Below are positions 52,224-64,000 of a DNA stretch of 64,000 bases, one piece after another (positions within the stretch are counted from its first letter, which is position 1; every line of letters begins with the position of its first letter). Below the pieces are notes generated by a model, which ran no database searches, was not told where the DNA came from, and worked only from the letters and a program-made list of their open reading frames with translations. The translations under genes were made by a program, and so were the position numbers. The stretch is from Paracyclopina nana (taxonomy: Eukaryota; Arthropoda; Copepoda; Cyclopoida; Cyclopettidae), in the NCBI GenBank assembly GCA_019096065.1, contig JAGUCH010000005.1, positions 4,774,001 to 4,838,000 on the forward strand, given 5' to 3'.

Positions 52224-55200
52224 TTAAACAATCAACAGCATAATTATCAAACTGAGTATTGAAAATTGGGCTTCTTTTGAAGCAGCCCTGGACGCATAAA
52301 TGGTGTCCAATTCAAAATGCGCTTGCTCACAATTGGGGCAATCCGAGCTTCCGCAGACGTCACAAATTGACACAGAATGGAGGTCTGGTAGGAAGACCAA
52401 ACTCGTGTTTCTTCTCTCTGCGAGAAATGTTGGAAAAATAACAAAGAGAAGCAGCAAAGAGCTTAAAGTAAATTATTTACCAGGTGCATACCAATCCCAA
52501 ATCTCCATGGGGATGTAGGGAGATATTTTCGAAACTGGCATCAGCCTGCGCAGAGTGAAGTTCACACACTCGAAATCCGGAGTTAGCTGAAAAACAATTC
52601 ATCAAATAGTGATGTGCTCCTCCAACTGCATATTATAAAGTTTATTTGTAGGAGAAAGCAAGTGACTTTAATAGTGTAAGGCTGAAAATTAATAGCTTTG
52701 TGCTACTCAATCTAGCTAGACAATATGGCCCATAAATAATAGCAAACTCATAACTTCTTGCTTTCAAATAGAAATTTGCTTAAAATGTGAAAGGATTATT
52801 TTTGTGCAGAAAACCACCATCACATCACATCAGTGTTAAAGCAGATCTGCTGACATCGACACACAGGAAATATCCCGCGGAAAGAGAAAAAAACTCACCC
52901 GATGAAAGAAGATGACAACCATACCATCTTGCATCCTCGCGATATATCCCTTTGATTGAACTCGAAGCAATTCTTCCGAATCGATGATGAATCCAGTTGG
53001 CAGCTTCATCGTTAGCACAGCAGGACCAGAAACACTCAAATCCTTTTGGCAGTTCCATCTACGAAAAGAAAAAAGTAAACTTGTTAGCCCAAAAACTTGG
53101 CAAAATCAAAGATATTTGTAGAATGCTTGTTGGCACCCATGTTTACCTCTGGCACGACAAGACAAGCAATTGGTGCTCGTTATCCAGCTTTTTCATCTCC
53201 ACTCGAGGCTCCAGGTTAAAGGCGCTAACTTTAGTTTGTTTGTTGATCTCGGTTTGACTAGTTGTAGTAAAGCTTGAGGTTAATTGCACAAGTGCGAGGC
53301 CTTGACCCTTGGCCTCAACGTTGATGTCTTTGGTGGGACTATCCAATGTGATCACATTATTCAAATTATCCAGTACAATAGATCGACGCCCTTCAGAGCT
53401 GTCAACCTCGAGGGCGACGCCTTCGTTGACATTTTTAAACTTGGTCTTGCCATACTTGGCCGACCACTTGACTAGTGCTTCAGTAGACAGGAGCGTGTCC
53501 ACGGTGGAACCCCAGCTAGACGGCCTGGTTCTCTTTTTATTGAGCCATCGCACAATGGGTTCAGTGAAGAATTCCCCTCGGTCCACGTAAATCATCAGGG
53601 CAACAGCCGTGGACCTCACTGATAAGGACTCGTCGCAGTCGTCCACATGGCCCCAAAAAGAGTAAGAGCCATCCTCGTGCCTATTTTTGGCCAAAATTTC
53701 AAATGCAGCCTCTCCTCCAGGACTATTCGATATCTGTATATGAAAGTAGGAAAGTTTGCTTAGCATGGCAGTTTTTTCTAGATCCCAACTTGGAATGTCT
53801 CACCTGAAGAGCCCTGGCAACCAAAGCAATATCCAGGGAAGTTCCAGATTTGTCAAGGATTTCCAATCTGCCCGCGAGGAACGAGGCAGCCTCTTGGACC
53901 ATCGTCTTCAACTTCGAGGAGCCCATATCTTCTTGGGTCAAACTTGCGACTGAACTCAAGACATGGGCAGTCAGAGCTATCTCCTGAAGCTCCACTGGGA
54001 TTTTTCGCTGATATATTCCATCAAACATGTACTTCTCCCTAAATGAGCCCTCCGATTGTTGGTCAACGAGCCACTGCAGCATTTTCGCTATGACGAAACC
54101 ATCAACGAGTGGCCATGAATAAGATGAGTGCAATCGGCGCAAAACGTCCAATGCACAAGCAGTCAAGTACACTGAGGGAGTCGGATCGTCAAGGCCATAC
54201 GCAACTGATCCATCTGGCCTCAAGTGTACCAGAAGCCGTTGGTATGCATTATTCAAGGTTTCGCGTATTTCCCTATCTTGGTCATGATGTCCAGGAGACT
54301 GCAGATATAGGAGGATCTGGCCTAGGACAAAAACTGCTTCGTCGGCAGTCACCTAAAAAGAACGAAAGTAGGTCTGACAATCAAGAAGTTTAGGGGCTAG
54401 TTTACAACCATGTAGTAGTACCTTTGGGTAGCCAAGAACGCTGGTTATATTGAAAGGGAACTGAGTGAGGATTGGCCCAACAACTCCTTCAGTCAGAGTG
54501 AGCACATTGGAGCTATTGTATCCGGAAGGGACTGATACGTGGAGGGTGTCTACGAAATATGGCCGATTCGACAGGTCTATGAGCATTTGGGAAGATTGTG
54601 TGAGTTCATAGCCTTCACGAATGATGTTGGTCGAGGCCATTAAATACGCTTCTTTGTCATCCGTAGATCTGGCTCTCACAATGACTTGGCCTAGATCAAG
54701 GGGCTTGATTGGCACGTAAACAACGGTGTGAGAATGGGGTAGGATCTCTATCGATATCAGCTTGGAAGAAATATCCTGGCAAACCAAAAAAAAAAGATTG
54801 TTACTAAAATAGGTTAGAAAATGACTGCTTTGTATACCATTGCAAATCCATTGGCAGAGAGAAATTGGAATGACTTGGCCATGGAGTAAATGCTAAAGGT
54901 GCGCCTCACTCCCAGTCCGCCGTGATTGATTCCGGAAAATCTTATTGAGATTACTTCTCCCAATTTGGCCGCCGAGGGCAATTCCATGTGAAACTTCACA
55001 ATTGTGCCAACCTTGATTGCCCTCGATCCAAGGCTGCTTAATCCGCGAGATCCAAGCGCAACAGCTCCAGAATAAAGACGGCCCTCCACTTCACCGAAAG
55101 GAACTCTCAAATTTAGAGTTCCATTAGCGGGCATTTTAGCCACTTGCCAAAAGTCATTTTTGATCAGCTCTTGCGATGAAGGAGATTGTCTCGCTTGCAT

Positions 55201-58200
55201 GCCTCTCTCCCCTCCCCCACAGTTCAGCTCGTCAGAGCAGTCATCAGTGCAATCACATCTTTGATCGCACATTTTAAGAAAGCTGTAGCATTTTGTGCTC
55301 TCCTTTGAGCACTGAAAAAGGCCCCTCTCGGTGCAGCCTAATTTGGAGTCATCAACAAAGCCATTGTTGAAGTCACTCAATATGAGCAAATTGGCAGCGG
55401 AAGAAAGCCCATTTGAATGGCTCACAATGCTGTCTTGGGCTATTTCGTCATATGGATCGTTGGAGTACATCAATCTGACGCGAGCATCTTCATTAATGGC
55501 GTTGAGTAACACTAGAGAGTTCGGTTCTCCGGAAAGAGTCAATTGAGTGTAGCCACTACTTCCTTCAAGGACTGGATGCGCATCCAGCTTGCCATGGTCG
55601 TGGGCAAAAATGGGAACAGTGACCGAGGCTGACACCGTGCGGCCCCAGGTATCCACGTGCCAAACGAGAAAAGTGGCTTCTGGGGCCATGCCCAGTGTGA
55701 CAATTTCGTCAAAGGTTTTGAGCTTAGAGTTGCCCATGCTAATCAGTCTTGTGGTCAGTAGCCTTCCCATTGAGATGATGACGCAGTGGAAGTCCTCCAG
55801 GACGAAATTGCTTCTCACATGAAGAATAATGCTGCTGCCATACATAGGCCGCCTAGTTGAGGTAGTTATTTGCAGTTGAGGCCCATGAGGATTAGTGCGT
55901 GGAGGTACTAGCAATAATTTAGACGAAACTACCACCTCTCCCTCCTTGCTTAGCGAGGCCACGAGCGCCACATTTTTTACTTCATGAACCACGGTAGATA
56001 TGTTCCTCATCATTGTCAGTAGGTTGATGGCCACTTGCCACAAGTGCTTTTGCTTCTGAGGCATTCTACGCCTGAATAATTTGGTTGGGGAGAAAGCATG
56101 CGAGCTTCCATCGCGATACTCGATGATTGTCTCCAAGTTCATTGTCAGGGACTCCAATTCGTACAGTGAAAGCTGTCGACCGTCAGCCCGTTGGGCCCAA
56201 ACCTTAAAAGTAAATTGAGAGTTAATTTTCTGCCATAATTTGAAAGAATGTAGATAGTTACCCAAGCCATGAAGGGCATGTCCAAGTGGATTACAGCCGG
56301 AGAAGGGACAGAGAAGTCCATTCTAAGGCTTTTTTCGTAGATAATGGTGGAGGCGTGGGCTCGCACTAATTGCCCATTTTCTGCATTTGTCACAGTAGCT
56401 TCCAAGTTCAGTTCTGTTTCATTAGCAGAAATCCCTCCGCACATGTTGTCAAAGATCTCCGCCCTAGATACTTTCCACTTCAATCGTCCGTTTATCTATC
56501 ACGAACATGGGGAGAGAAGTTTTGAGCTGATCAATGAGTAAGCGGTTAATTGGATACTCACAATTGATGAGTCGGAGTCACCATAGTCCAATGACAAATG
56601 GAACTTTTCATCCCCCTCCGTGTCACTAGGTTTGGACTGAAATCAGAGGACAAATTGCCAATCGAAAAAGTATGGCACAAAGCAAGTTGGCAAAAATAGG
56701 AAAACTTTTCCCCAAGTGGTACGAGACAGCATTAAGCTAAAGAGTTTGCCATCAAAGAGTGACATAAAAGTGGAGCAAAGATATTTTGCAGTTGTTCGTA
56801 GAATACTTACCAGGAAAATCTTTCCCTCGCAGAGCACACCTGAAATTGATTAAGCCATTATATTACACTGAAAACAAGATTAATGGCACATTCCAATAAA
56901 GTGTGTACCATTGCGAGAGCTGAGTGAAGCTTTGAGGGAAAGCCTCCCATTAACTGGAGCTCCATCCCCAAGCCTCTTGGCCTCGATCCATCCCTCCAAG
57001 CCTCCGTCCATAGGAACAATACTTCGGGGCATCCACACACGAACCTCATAACCAACAGCCTCGTACCTAACCACATGAACGTCTAGCCGACTAGGCTGCT
57101 CATACCGTCTGGACGACCTCGTGTTGGCTGACAGCCTCCATTTCCCTATAGGGGTCTCGGAGGCCAAATGGTAGCCGACATGAATAGGGCCAGATACCGC
57201 ATTCCTTGCGGTCCATCGAGCCATTTCGGTTCCGGTCGGATCATGCAAAAAGAGGTCGATTGGTTCCAAGTAACGCCTCCCTGAGTGAAGTAAGGGGACT
57301 GCCCGGAATTGCACTGTGAAGGAAAAAAGGGGTAATTAAAGCCACAATGAGGGAAAAAAAAGTTTTTTCAAAGAGCTTTCTAATTTTGCCACGCAATCTA
57401 AAAACACGATGTAGTAATGTCATTATGCTTCTTTCATAGCCAGAGGAAAAGCTTTAGAAGAGCTTAGCCCCGAGAGATGCCTACTTATGTGCTGTATAGT
57501 CTAGGAATTTCTTTCTTCCAGATCAAATGAAAATGCACATAAGAAATGTGAACATGTAGGATTATACGTTCGAAAAGAAGTATTTTTCTTCTGCTCTATT
57601 CATGCGTTCCTAGAGGACTTTGTTTTCTTTATAAGTTAACATGTTTACGTCTAGTAAAAGGGACATACGTTTTCCCCATTTCTGTTAAAAGATGATATGG
57701 CATAATTGAGGCGGACAAACTAAAGATATGGAATAGCTCATTATAGATAGAGGAAAATGCGTACTCATCTGTCCAGTGGTGTAGGTGGGTTGCTGAGATT
57801 CTAGAACGATTCGCACATCTGGCTCCAAAAGCTTGAGTGGGCGTTGGTGAAGGAAAAGAGAGCCATGCTGACCCCCGTAAATGTTCCCCTCGACGGTCAG
57901 AGTGTAGGAAGTCTCATTTCCATCTCCATAAAATGGGTCGGGGATCTGCAATTGGATAAACATTCAATGCTGTGTTTAATTGGAAATTGTTGTTGCTTTC
58001 CAATATAAACTGTAGCACTCTTAACTCCGCACACCCATTTTGAAGCAACTTTGCGCGATTACTGCTAAGCCTCCCTTTGCATCAGCTGGAATCCAATGGC
58101 TGGAAAATTGCTTTAAAGGAAAGCGGGGACAACAAAAGGGCGTTTGATATATATTGTGAAAAGTCTGCCGGCTGCTTTCTTCAACATAATCATGCAAAAC

Positions 58201-58726
58201 TGGCTGCTGTTGTCACTTCACAGCCACGAAAAAAGTCCCTGCATTTTTCAGTCTCACAGGAAGATTTATTAAGCTTACCGTGACAGTGATCAATTCAGTG
58301 GACCCAAAGTGACACTCTCGGATTTCGCTGATAATTACGGCACCTTTCCGCCCTATTCGGACCTGAATATTAGCTGGCAGAGTCTCGTACGGGCCAAAGG
58401 GGAAATTGTATGCTCTTTTATTGGCGTTGCGGAACAGCGTGACAGCAACTCTAAAGGCCTCTCCGGGTTGAATGGCCTTGCCAGCAAGCACCAGATATGA
58501 GCTGAAAAAAGGACATTTTTATGACCATAGCCTCTCATGTCAGCCGATAAAGCACTACTTACGGTTTCGGAGCTATTGGATTGCCCGAAGATAAGCGTGA
58601 ATCTGTCTGGTGGTGGGTGTAAAAAAGTGATGGCAATGACGTGGAAGTGGCTTGGATGACAGCAGAAGCCATCATTTGCCTTGCAGCCAACTCTTGAAGT
58701 AAGATGAGTGTGAGCACGAGAGCCAT
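52224..58726 (-). CDS. Mcr: Macroglobulin complement-related protein (Mcr), thioester-less TEP with LDLa domain
   Basis: This is an alpha2-macroglobulin/TEP family member; Drosophila Mcr acts in septate junctions and phagocytosis. Fourteen exons, complement(52224..52417, 52481..52586, 52899..53058, 53147..53733, 53804..54352, 54422..54775, 54838..56202, 56262..56495, 56562..56636, 56811..56839, 56909..57313, 57765..57945, 58279..58501, 58563..58726), encode 1541 aa with all phases matching. The signal peptide MALVLTLILLQELAARQ is followed by MG domains (SYLVLAGKAIQPGEAF, MMQFRAVPLLHSGRR). An LDLa module (about 720-766: CTERGLFQC, CDQRCDCTDDCSDELNC) sits in the bait-like region. At the usual thioester position (about 985) the sequence is TEGVVGPILTQF, without GCGEQ. 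An alpha-helical TED-like domain and a receptor-binding-like domain follow. The Cys-rich end (CDVCGSSDCPNC) is followed by the hydrophobic tail FSILSLIIMLLIV, a membrane anchor or GPI signal. One exon is only 29 nt. Confidence 0.94.
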
Positions 58727-61700
58727 CCTTGGTTTGGAGTGGGTCCACCTGAATTGGTGAATACCAAATGGCATCATCGTATCCTGCAAGATTGGGGGCA
58801 ATACAGATTTTATTATTACACTGTGTATGATAGGAGTCATTTGCCAATGAAAACTCTTCTTCTAGCTCCCTTCTTTGTCGTGGCTTATTCTGATTATCTG
58901 CATCGGTGAATCCATGGATGGATCCTTTTCATTTACTATGATGAATAATAATATCAGGCATTTCCCCCGAGTGATGAGAGCATTATTAGAAAGAGCCCGC
59001 GCGCAAGAAAAGGGGGCTTTCGTGTACTATATAATGACCACTTTCCCCTCTTTGCACTTAGGTCACCGCCACTACACTATTCAAATGTGCTCTCAAAACC
59101 TGAGGGCTCTTAGCAGAACAGAAAATATTACTAGATTTCTGGGGGCTTTGAAGTGCTCTGCTTTTCTGCTCAACAGCTTGTCTCTTTGAGGAGAAAAACC
59201 TGGACTCTGGAGACCTTCTTGAACCATTAGGTCCGAGAGGAGAAGCGTCCTAAATCATGCTTTGAGGGGGGAAAATAACTCATTCCCTTGCTGTTTTGGA
59301 TGCTGCTGTCCTAAATCTTGCGATATCACCACCGACACACCACACCCAAAATTCTAGCTGAACATATAGTGGCAACTTTCGAACCAATACGCTCCTTGAA
59401 TTTTCCAATAATCACAAAATCCATCCTTTGTTCAAGTTCAGGAAACTTTCACGTTGGAAACATCTATTAGGGAAAATCACCACGCGAACAGCCAACAACA
59501 AAAAGTCAACGAAAACGAGCAACATTACATCTAATGGTTTTCCATTCATAATGGAATTGCAAGAATCTCCCCCATAACAAAAGGGCTTTTGCAGCTAGCT
59601 AGCGGTTTAGCTATTCAAAATGCAGGGCACGACTGAGCTAGCCAATCGTGACATCTGGTTAATTGTTTGCACCATAGATGCAGTATCATATATTGTAAAG
59701 CCACTTTTAGCTTTCGGACCAGAAAAGTTAGCTTGGAAAGAACTTGTTGTTGTGATGAAAAAAAGTTTTCACCACCACCCTCTTTCGTTCATTTATACCA
59801 CGAGGCCACAATAAAAAAGTTACTCGCTTTCCGTGATGGCAAGGAGCTTAATAATTTTTACTGCTTTTCCGTCAGGTCGTCGGCCTTAAACTACCATATT
59901 CCGTCTGCCCTGAAAGCAGCTCTTTAGCCTCTCGGGAGGAGGCCCCATTAAGTCTGAATATATTGTTACACTAGCTTCACAAAAGCCAAAATACTACATA
60001 TTCTCACCTTTCCAGATCTTGGAGTAGAGTCCTTGGAAATGTTTACTTTTCCGTCACATCATTGCTGATGACAGCTCGCGTTGTCAAGAGATGTCAGTCG
60101 ATTTCACTTGTCACCGGCTTAATATCTCTCACAGTTAGCTGATTCTGTGGAGAGGAACAACGTGTGTGTATGGTTGAACGTCGACGCTTCTTCTGGTAGC
60201 AGTGGGAGCACCACAGCTGCTGCTGCTTTTACTGCGTTACAGAGCATGGAACTTCAGATTTTGAGCAAGCAAGCGCGCTTGCTTCATCCGCCGCCGCTTT
60301 CACAATGCTCCCTATGCTCGCACATATGGGCTGCTTTCTCCTGCTACATTATCGTCATGATCCCGCATTGATATGGGAATCGCGTTTCGATGGACATAAA
60401 GCTGGTGACCACAATGGGCCATTTAATAATAAATGGCGAGGAAAAATCCAGTCTGAAAGAAATAATGCATGATTAGATATCATTTTTATGAGCCAGATGG
60501 ATGCGCGTCCCCTCCCTAATTATTGCCAAGATTTAATTAGGATTTCATGCTCGATTGGTTATGCAAAATCAATTATTATCGCGTGGACCAACCAACCAAA
60601 TTACGGTCAAGTTCAAAAGATTCACTGCTTTTGCAGAAACTAGTGCCAATTCCTTGACTTTTCGTACATTTTACTCACCTCTTGCATCCAACTTTGCTCA
60701 AGAATGTCTTCATTTCTTCCTCTTATTAAAGGTGATAAAATTGTGATACTTGATAGTAACAGCTGAGCTGCGATTGCTGAGTTTGAGCAACTTTTAATGA
60801 GTGAAATGTAGTAGCCATTTTTTCATTAGCTAATTTATTAGATATATATTGCTGTATATGTGCAAATAAATAAAAAAACTGAAATTAATTAGGTAACAAA
60901 AATAACATTAGACAAAAAAAAATTTACGATTTTTTTATTTCGTCATGATGGTGAACAAATTTTACTAATTTTAATTGTTGCCTCAGCAATTTGACGAGAG
61001 AACAAGAAATAACTTGAATTAGACTGACTACGAGTTTGTAATTCGTATTCTTGTAGTTTTGAAATTCGTTGAAAGAGTGTTTGATTAGTTTCGTAGATTT
61101 AAAGTTAGGTTGATGATCAGCATTGATTGTCAAAGGAAAGAACTTTCGTGTGTCTTTTGGGGGAAAAGTTGGCCTCATCTTCTTTGACACGAAAGCGACC
61201 CACTACCCAAAATAAAAGGTAAAATAAAAACCGGGTCAGTTATCCTTGCGACACGAGCAGAGATGTAAATGGCATTAATTCTGTGTTATTGCAGCGTTTT
61301 CCCCCTCAAGGTGGCAGTTATCTCATCTCGGAATAATTGAGGCCAACTACAACAATGAAAATCTATGGCTGGCACAGAAAATGGGAACAGCCTCTGATCA
61401 TGTCAAGCTTGCCACTGATTGATCTGACACGTGGGGTTCTTGCCAATTTCCTCGCAAAATTAGATATCAGCTTTGCCATGTAAGTATGCTACAGTATACA
61501 TGCCACCCTAGTGCCAAAGTTGTGGCTTATCAACTCATGATGTATTTGAATTGGGCTTGGTTAGCGAGAGAAATTAAGATAGCTACATTATCAACCCTTT
61601 CGGCTGTATAACTCAATATGAATTTACGCTCCAGAAAAGTTGGAGTTCACAAAGTCGGTACATGTCCTTAGTAAATGTTTGACTTTCGTTCTGTTATCAT

Positions 61701-63609
61701 TCTGTCTAAGAGAAGCTAGGGGGGTTGTGTAGCTATGGAATTATGCATGCTCTGTTTCGGTTGCATAAAAGCAAAGCCAGGTGGTTACCAATCCTTTAGG
61801 AGAAACTAGAAGCGCGAACGCGAATGAGGGACACGTGCACCTATAGTATGTACGCGCAAAAATTGGTTGAATGGGACTCAAATGAAACGTGCACAACAAT
61901 GCATGCTTTTTGTATGTCAAGCCACTTTGGAAGCACTACAACATACTATACTTTTGCCTAGTGGATTTGGGGCTCATCTGGTGAATCCACTGTGGGGAAA
62001 AGATCCCGAAAAAGTGTCACCAAAAATATATGGATGTTATAGTTGCGGTAATTCTAACTTTTCAAAACACTAAGGAAAAACAGGCAATGTTTGTTCAAGC
62101 CAGAACCTTACTGTGAAGTAAAGTACATGCGTAAATCCAATCATGGTTAGTAAAGGGGATGGTGGAGCAGATGGCAACAACCATTCCCCAAGCATTCTGT
62201 CGCCATCATCCTTTTACTTCTCCTCGCATATTGATCGCGATCGTGATGGCGCGCGCTGTGTAGTCATAGTACTGTACAAAACTAGGGTCATTGTCATGGC
62301 ATCCATGATGACGCCGGCACGTGGCGTCCCACGTCCCTCCATCATCTGCATGATCTTGATGAGGAAACAAGTGGAGCATTTGCTCATATGATATACCGCC
62401 TCAATTCATGCAAAACACATAAATTATGTCGCGTACTCTCCATACTTTTTCCTCTTTTTTTAACTTGTAAAAGATTGCCGTGTAAAAAGCAGAAATGATG
62501 TTGCATCAACATTTTACGAGTGGTATTGCAAAAAGTGCATATACGATTTACAGAGTTTCATAGATTGAAAGTATAGTCTAGCTGAAAATTGGTAGTAAGC
62601 TTTTTTTTTGACTCACTAGGTAGACTGAAGTGTAAACAATGTCAACTAATTTTATGTCAAGTCATGGTGCATGAATAGATCGAAGCATGCATTTAGATAA
62701 AAAGATTGAAAGGTTTCGAGTTGAGAGAGCTGATTACTATTCAGATTGGTTCCGCGCAAAGATTCGGCCCTCTTTTGAGCGAAACCTCTCTCACGCAAAT
62801 GAGCTCTCTTGCGTCTCGCGTTCTTCCCTTTTCCTTCGCTTGCACTCTTAGCTGCTAAGCCGAAACCTTGGGAAAAACGAGCAAGGTTGCTCTATACCAA
62901 AATGGTTGTTAGGGGAAAGTGTCTTTTTCTCGATGGTGCTGACTGCTGCTGCTGCTGCTGCTGCTGCTGCAAAGAATGCATATATTACAAGAAGGCGACT
63001 GAAAGGCAAATCTCACTACACGAAAGCTACTTATTATGCGTTCGTCATTCCTAAGAGTCCAAGGCTAACGTTGAGTGTTGTTGTGATTTGATTGTCGTAT
63101 GCATGCGTATGGTCTATTTACCATACTAATATTACATACAAATAATAACTTTCCATAGCGGAAGTAGCCCCAGGACATTGGGCATATTTCCGTGATTGCC
63201 TTACATACCTTATGACAGGCCTTGTTCTGCCATCGTTATTGCCCTGAATGGGTCTAAAAAATAGCTTCCTTCCTTTTTGTAGTGTGAGTAATGTTCATGT
63301 ATTGTATTTTCCAAATGACAATGGTTTGGGGACAATTTTCATGCACTGCATAGCCATCATTTTTTAAAGTAGTCTGCGCCATAGAATAATTTGATAAACG
63401 CACTTTGATATATAATATTGTTAGAATCCATGAAGCATTTTTCTTATAGAGATGACAGAGATTGTTGCTCGTTATTCGTTTGGCAAAGGACTGACAGTTT
63501 TATAGTATTAGGTATGTAGTATGGTAGCGGGTACATAGGTAAAAGTCCCAATTGCGATGACAGCCAACACTTTCCCTATTATGACATATCATATGTATTT
63601 TTGGCACTC
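58727..63609. other. 4.9 kb spacer between Mcr and the DUSP12-like gene
   Basis: The left end should contain the Mcr 5' UTR; an acceptor-like caccaattcag just upstream of the start suggests an untranslated first exon. The rest is AT-rich with one CTG repeat. I found no supported gene. Confidence 0.45.
62943..62970 (+). repeat. CTG microsatellite (9 units)
   Basis: Nine uninterrupted CTG units plus one base form the longest perfect triplet array seen in the window. It is intergenic. Shorter CTG/CAG runs occur at 32833, 38089 and 39604. Confidence 0.85.
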
Positions 63610-63999
63610 TCACACGACAACCGGTTCCCTTTGTGCTGACTGTAGAAATCGATTTTTCGTCCTAAATATGATCTCGGTGACGTCGAGGCTGAAGGCAGGA
63701 TTGACCTTGGCCTCGCACCCCCCGCAATCTCCGCCCAACACCCACGAATATTGGCCCACTCTGGCTTGGCAATTTGGGCAGTACAATTTGCCGGACAAGT
63801 TTTGGCGAATTTCCGGCTCCATCCAGCGGACGGGATTGATGAAAACGGAGGCTGAGCACAAATGGAGGCCAGCCTCGGAGGCAGCCTCCATTACGTCCTC
63901 AGCTGGCAAGGACCACTTGGAGGCCGTCCAAACCGGTGATTCGTCTTGGAGGTGAGGCATCAGATTGAAAGCTGTGGCCAGAGTCCGACGACATTTCCT
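63610..63999 (-). CDS. DUSP12: DUSP12/YVH1-type phosphatase, C-terminal zinc-binding part (partial)
   Basis: The YVH1/DUSP12 family are dual-specificity phosphatases whose C-terminal zinc domain functions in 60S ribosome maturation. Only the last 129 codons are inside the window; the frame runs past the right edge with RKCRRTLATAF, matching the CKKCRR start of the zinc domain. Further on are CSASVFINPVRWMEPE (human: FIEPVQWM), then KLYCPNCQARVGQYSW and CGGCEAKVNPAFSL, giving the two paired-Cys zinc sites, and a short tail ending in EPVVV. The catalytic phosphatase domain would lie outside the window on the right. Confidence 0.88.
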   Translation of the reverse strand, partial: RKCRRTLATAFNLMPHLQDESPVWTASKWSLPAEDVMEAASEAGLHLCSASVFINPVRWMEPEIRQNLSGKLYCPNCQARVGQYSWVLGGDCGGCEAKVNPAFSLDVTEIIFRTKNRFLQSAQREPVVV

Positions 64000-64000
64000 G

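Overview
The window looks like nuclear DNA from an arthropod. It carries spliced genes with GT-AG introns from about 47 nt to about 1 kb. It also carries families that are arthropod or protostome hallmarks: a glutamate-gated chloride channel, a thioester-less macroglobulin complement-related protein (Mcr) with an LDLa module, and a Tyr/Gly/His-rich secreted cuticle-type protein. Compact genes separated by AT-rich, triplet-repeat-sprinkled spacers would suit a branchiopod crustacean such as Daphnia, but that assignment is an inference. I reconstructed the exon chains by hand from splice signals, phase and family knowledge. Every chain called complete sums to a multiple of three.

Layout, left to right. 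USP7 deubiquitinase (-) is divergent from AFG1L mitochondrial ATPase (+). An ASB1-like ankyrin/SOCS-box gene (+) follows only 71 nt after AFG1L and has two alternative SOCS-box ends. A single-exon secreted cuticle-type protein (+) with a clear TATA box follows. After a 3.3 kb spacer come a divergent Rab-like GTPase with a CaaX end (-) and an IQSEC-type Arf-GEF (-). A 6 kb spacer leads to SIRT7 (+), which converges on a BTB-BACK protein with large disordered insertions (-, 5' exon not found). A Ly6/uPAR GPI-anchored protein (+) follows. An 8.5 kb spacer, probably including leader exons, precedes a ten-exon GluCl (+).

The densest part is 45.8-58.7 kb. Heparan N-sulfatase SGSH (-) shares a 146 bp bidirectional promoter with mitochondrial ribosomal protein bL9m (+). 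Then come a short PDZ-ZM (Zasp-like) protein (+) and the 14-exon Mcr gene (-). After a 4.9 kb spacer, the C-terminal zinc domain of a DUSP12/YVH1 phosphatase (-) runs off the right edge.

These are mostly unrelated single-copy metazoan genes. I see no operon, CRISPR array, viral insertion or intact transposon. The most interesting points are the duplicated alternative SOCS box, the atypical GTPase, the split BTB domain, the M2-M3 change in GluCl, the extended SIRT7, and the tight or bidirectional gene junctions.
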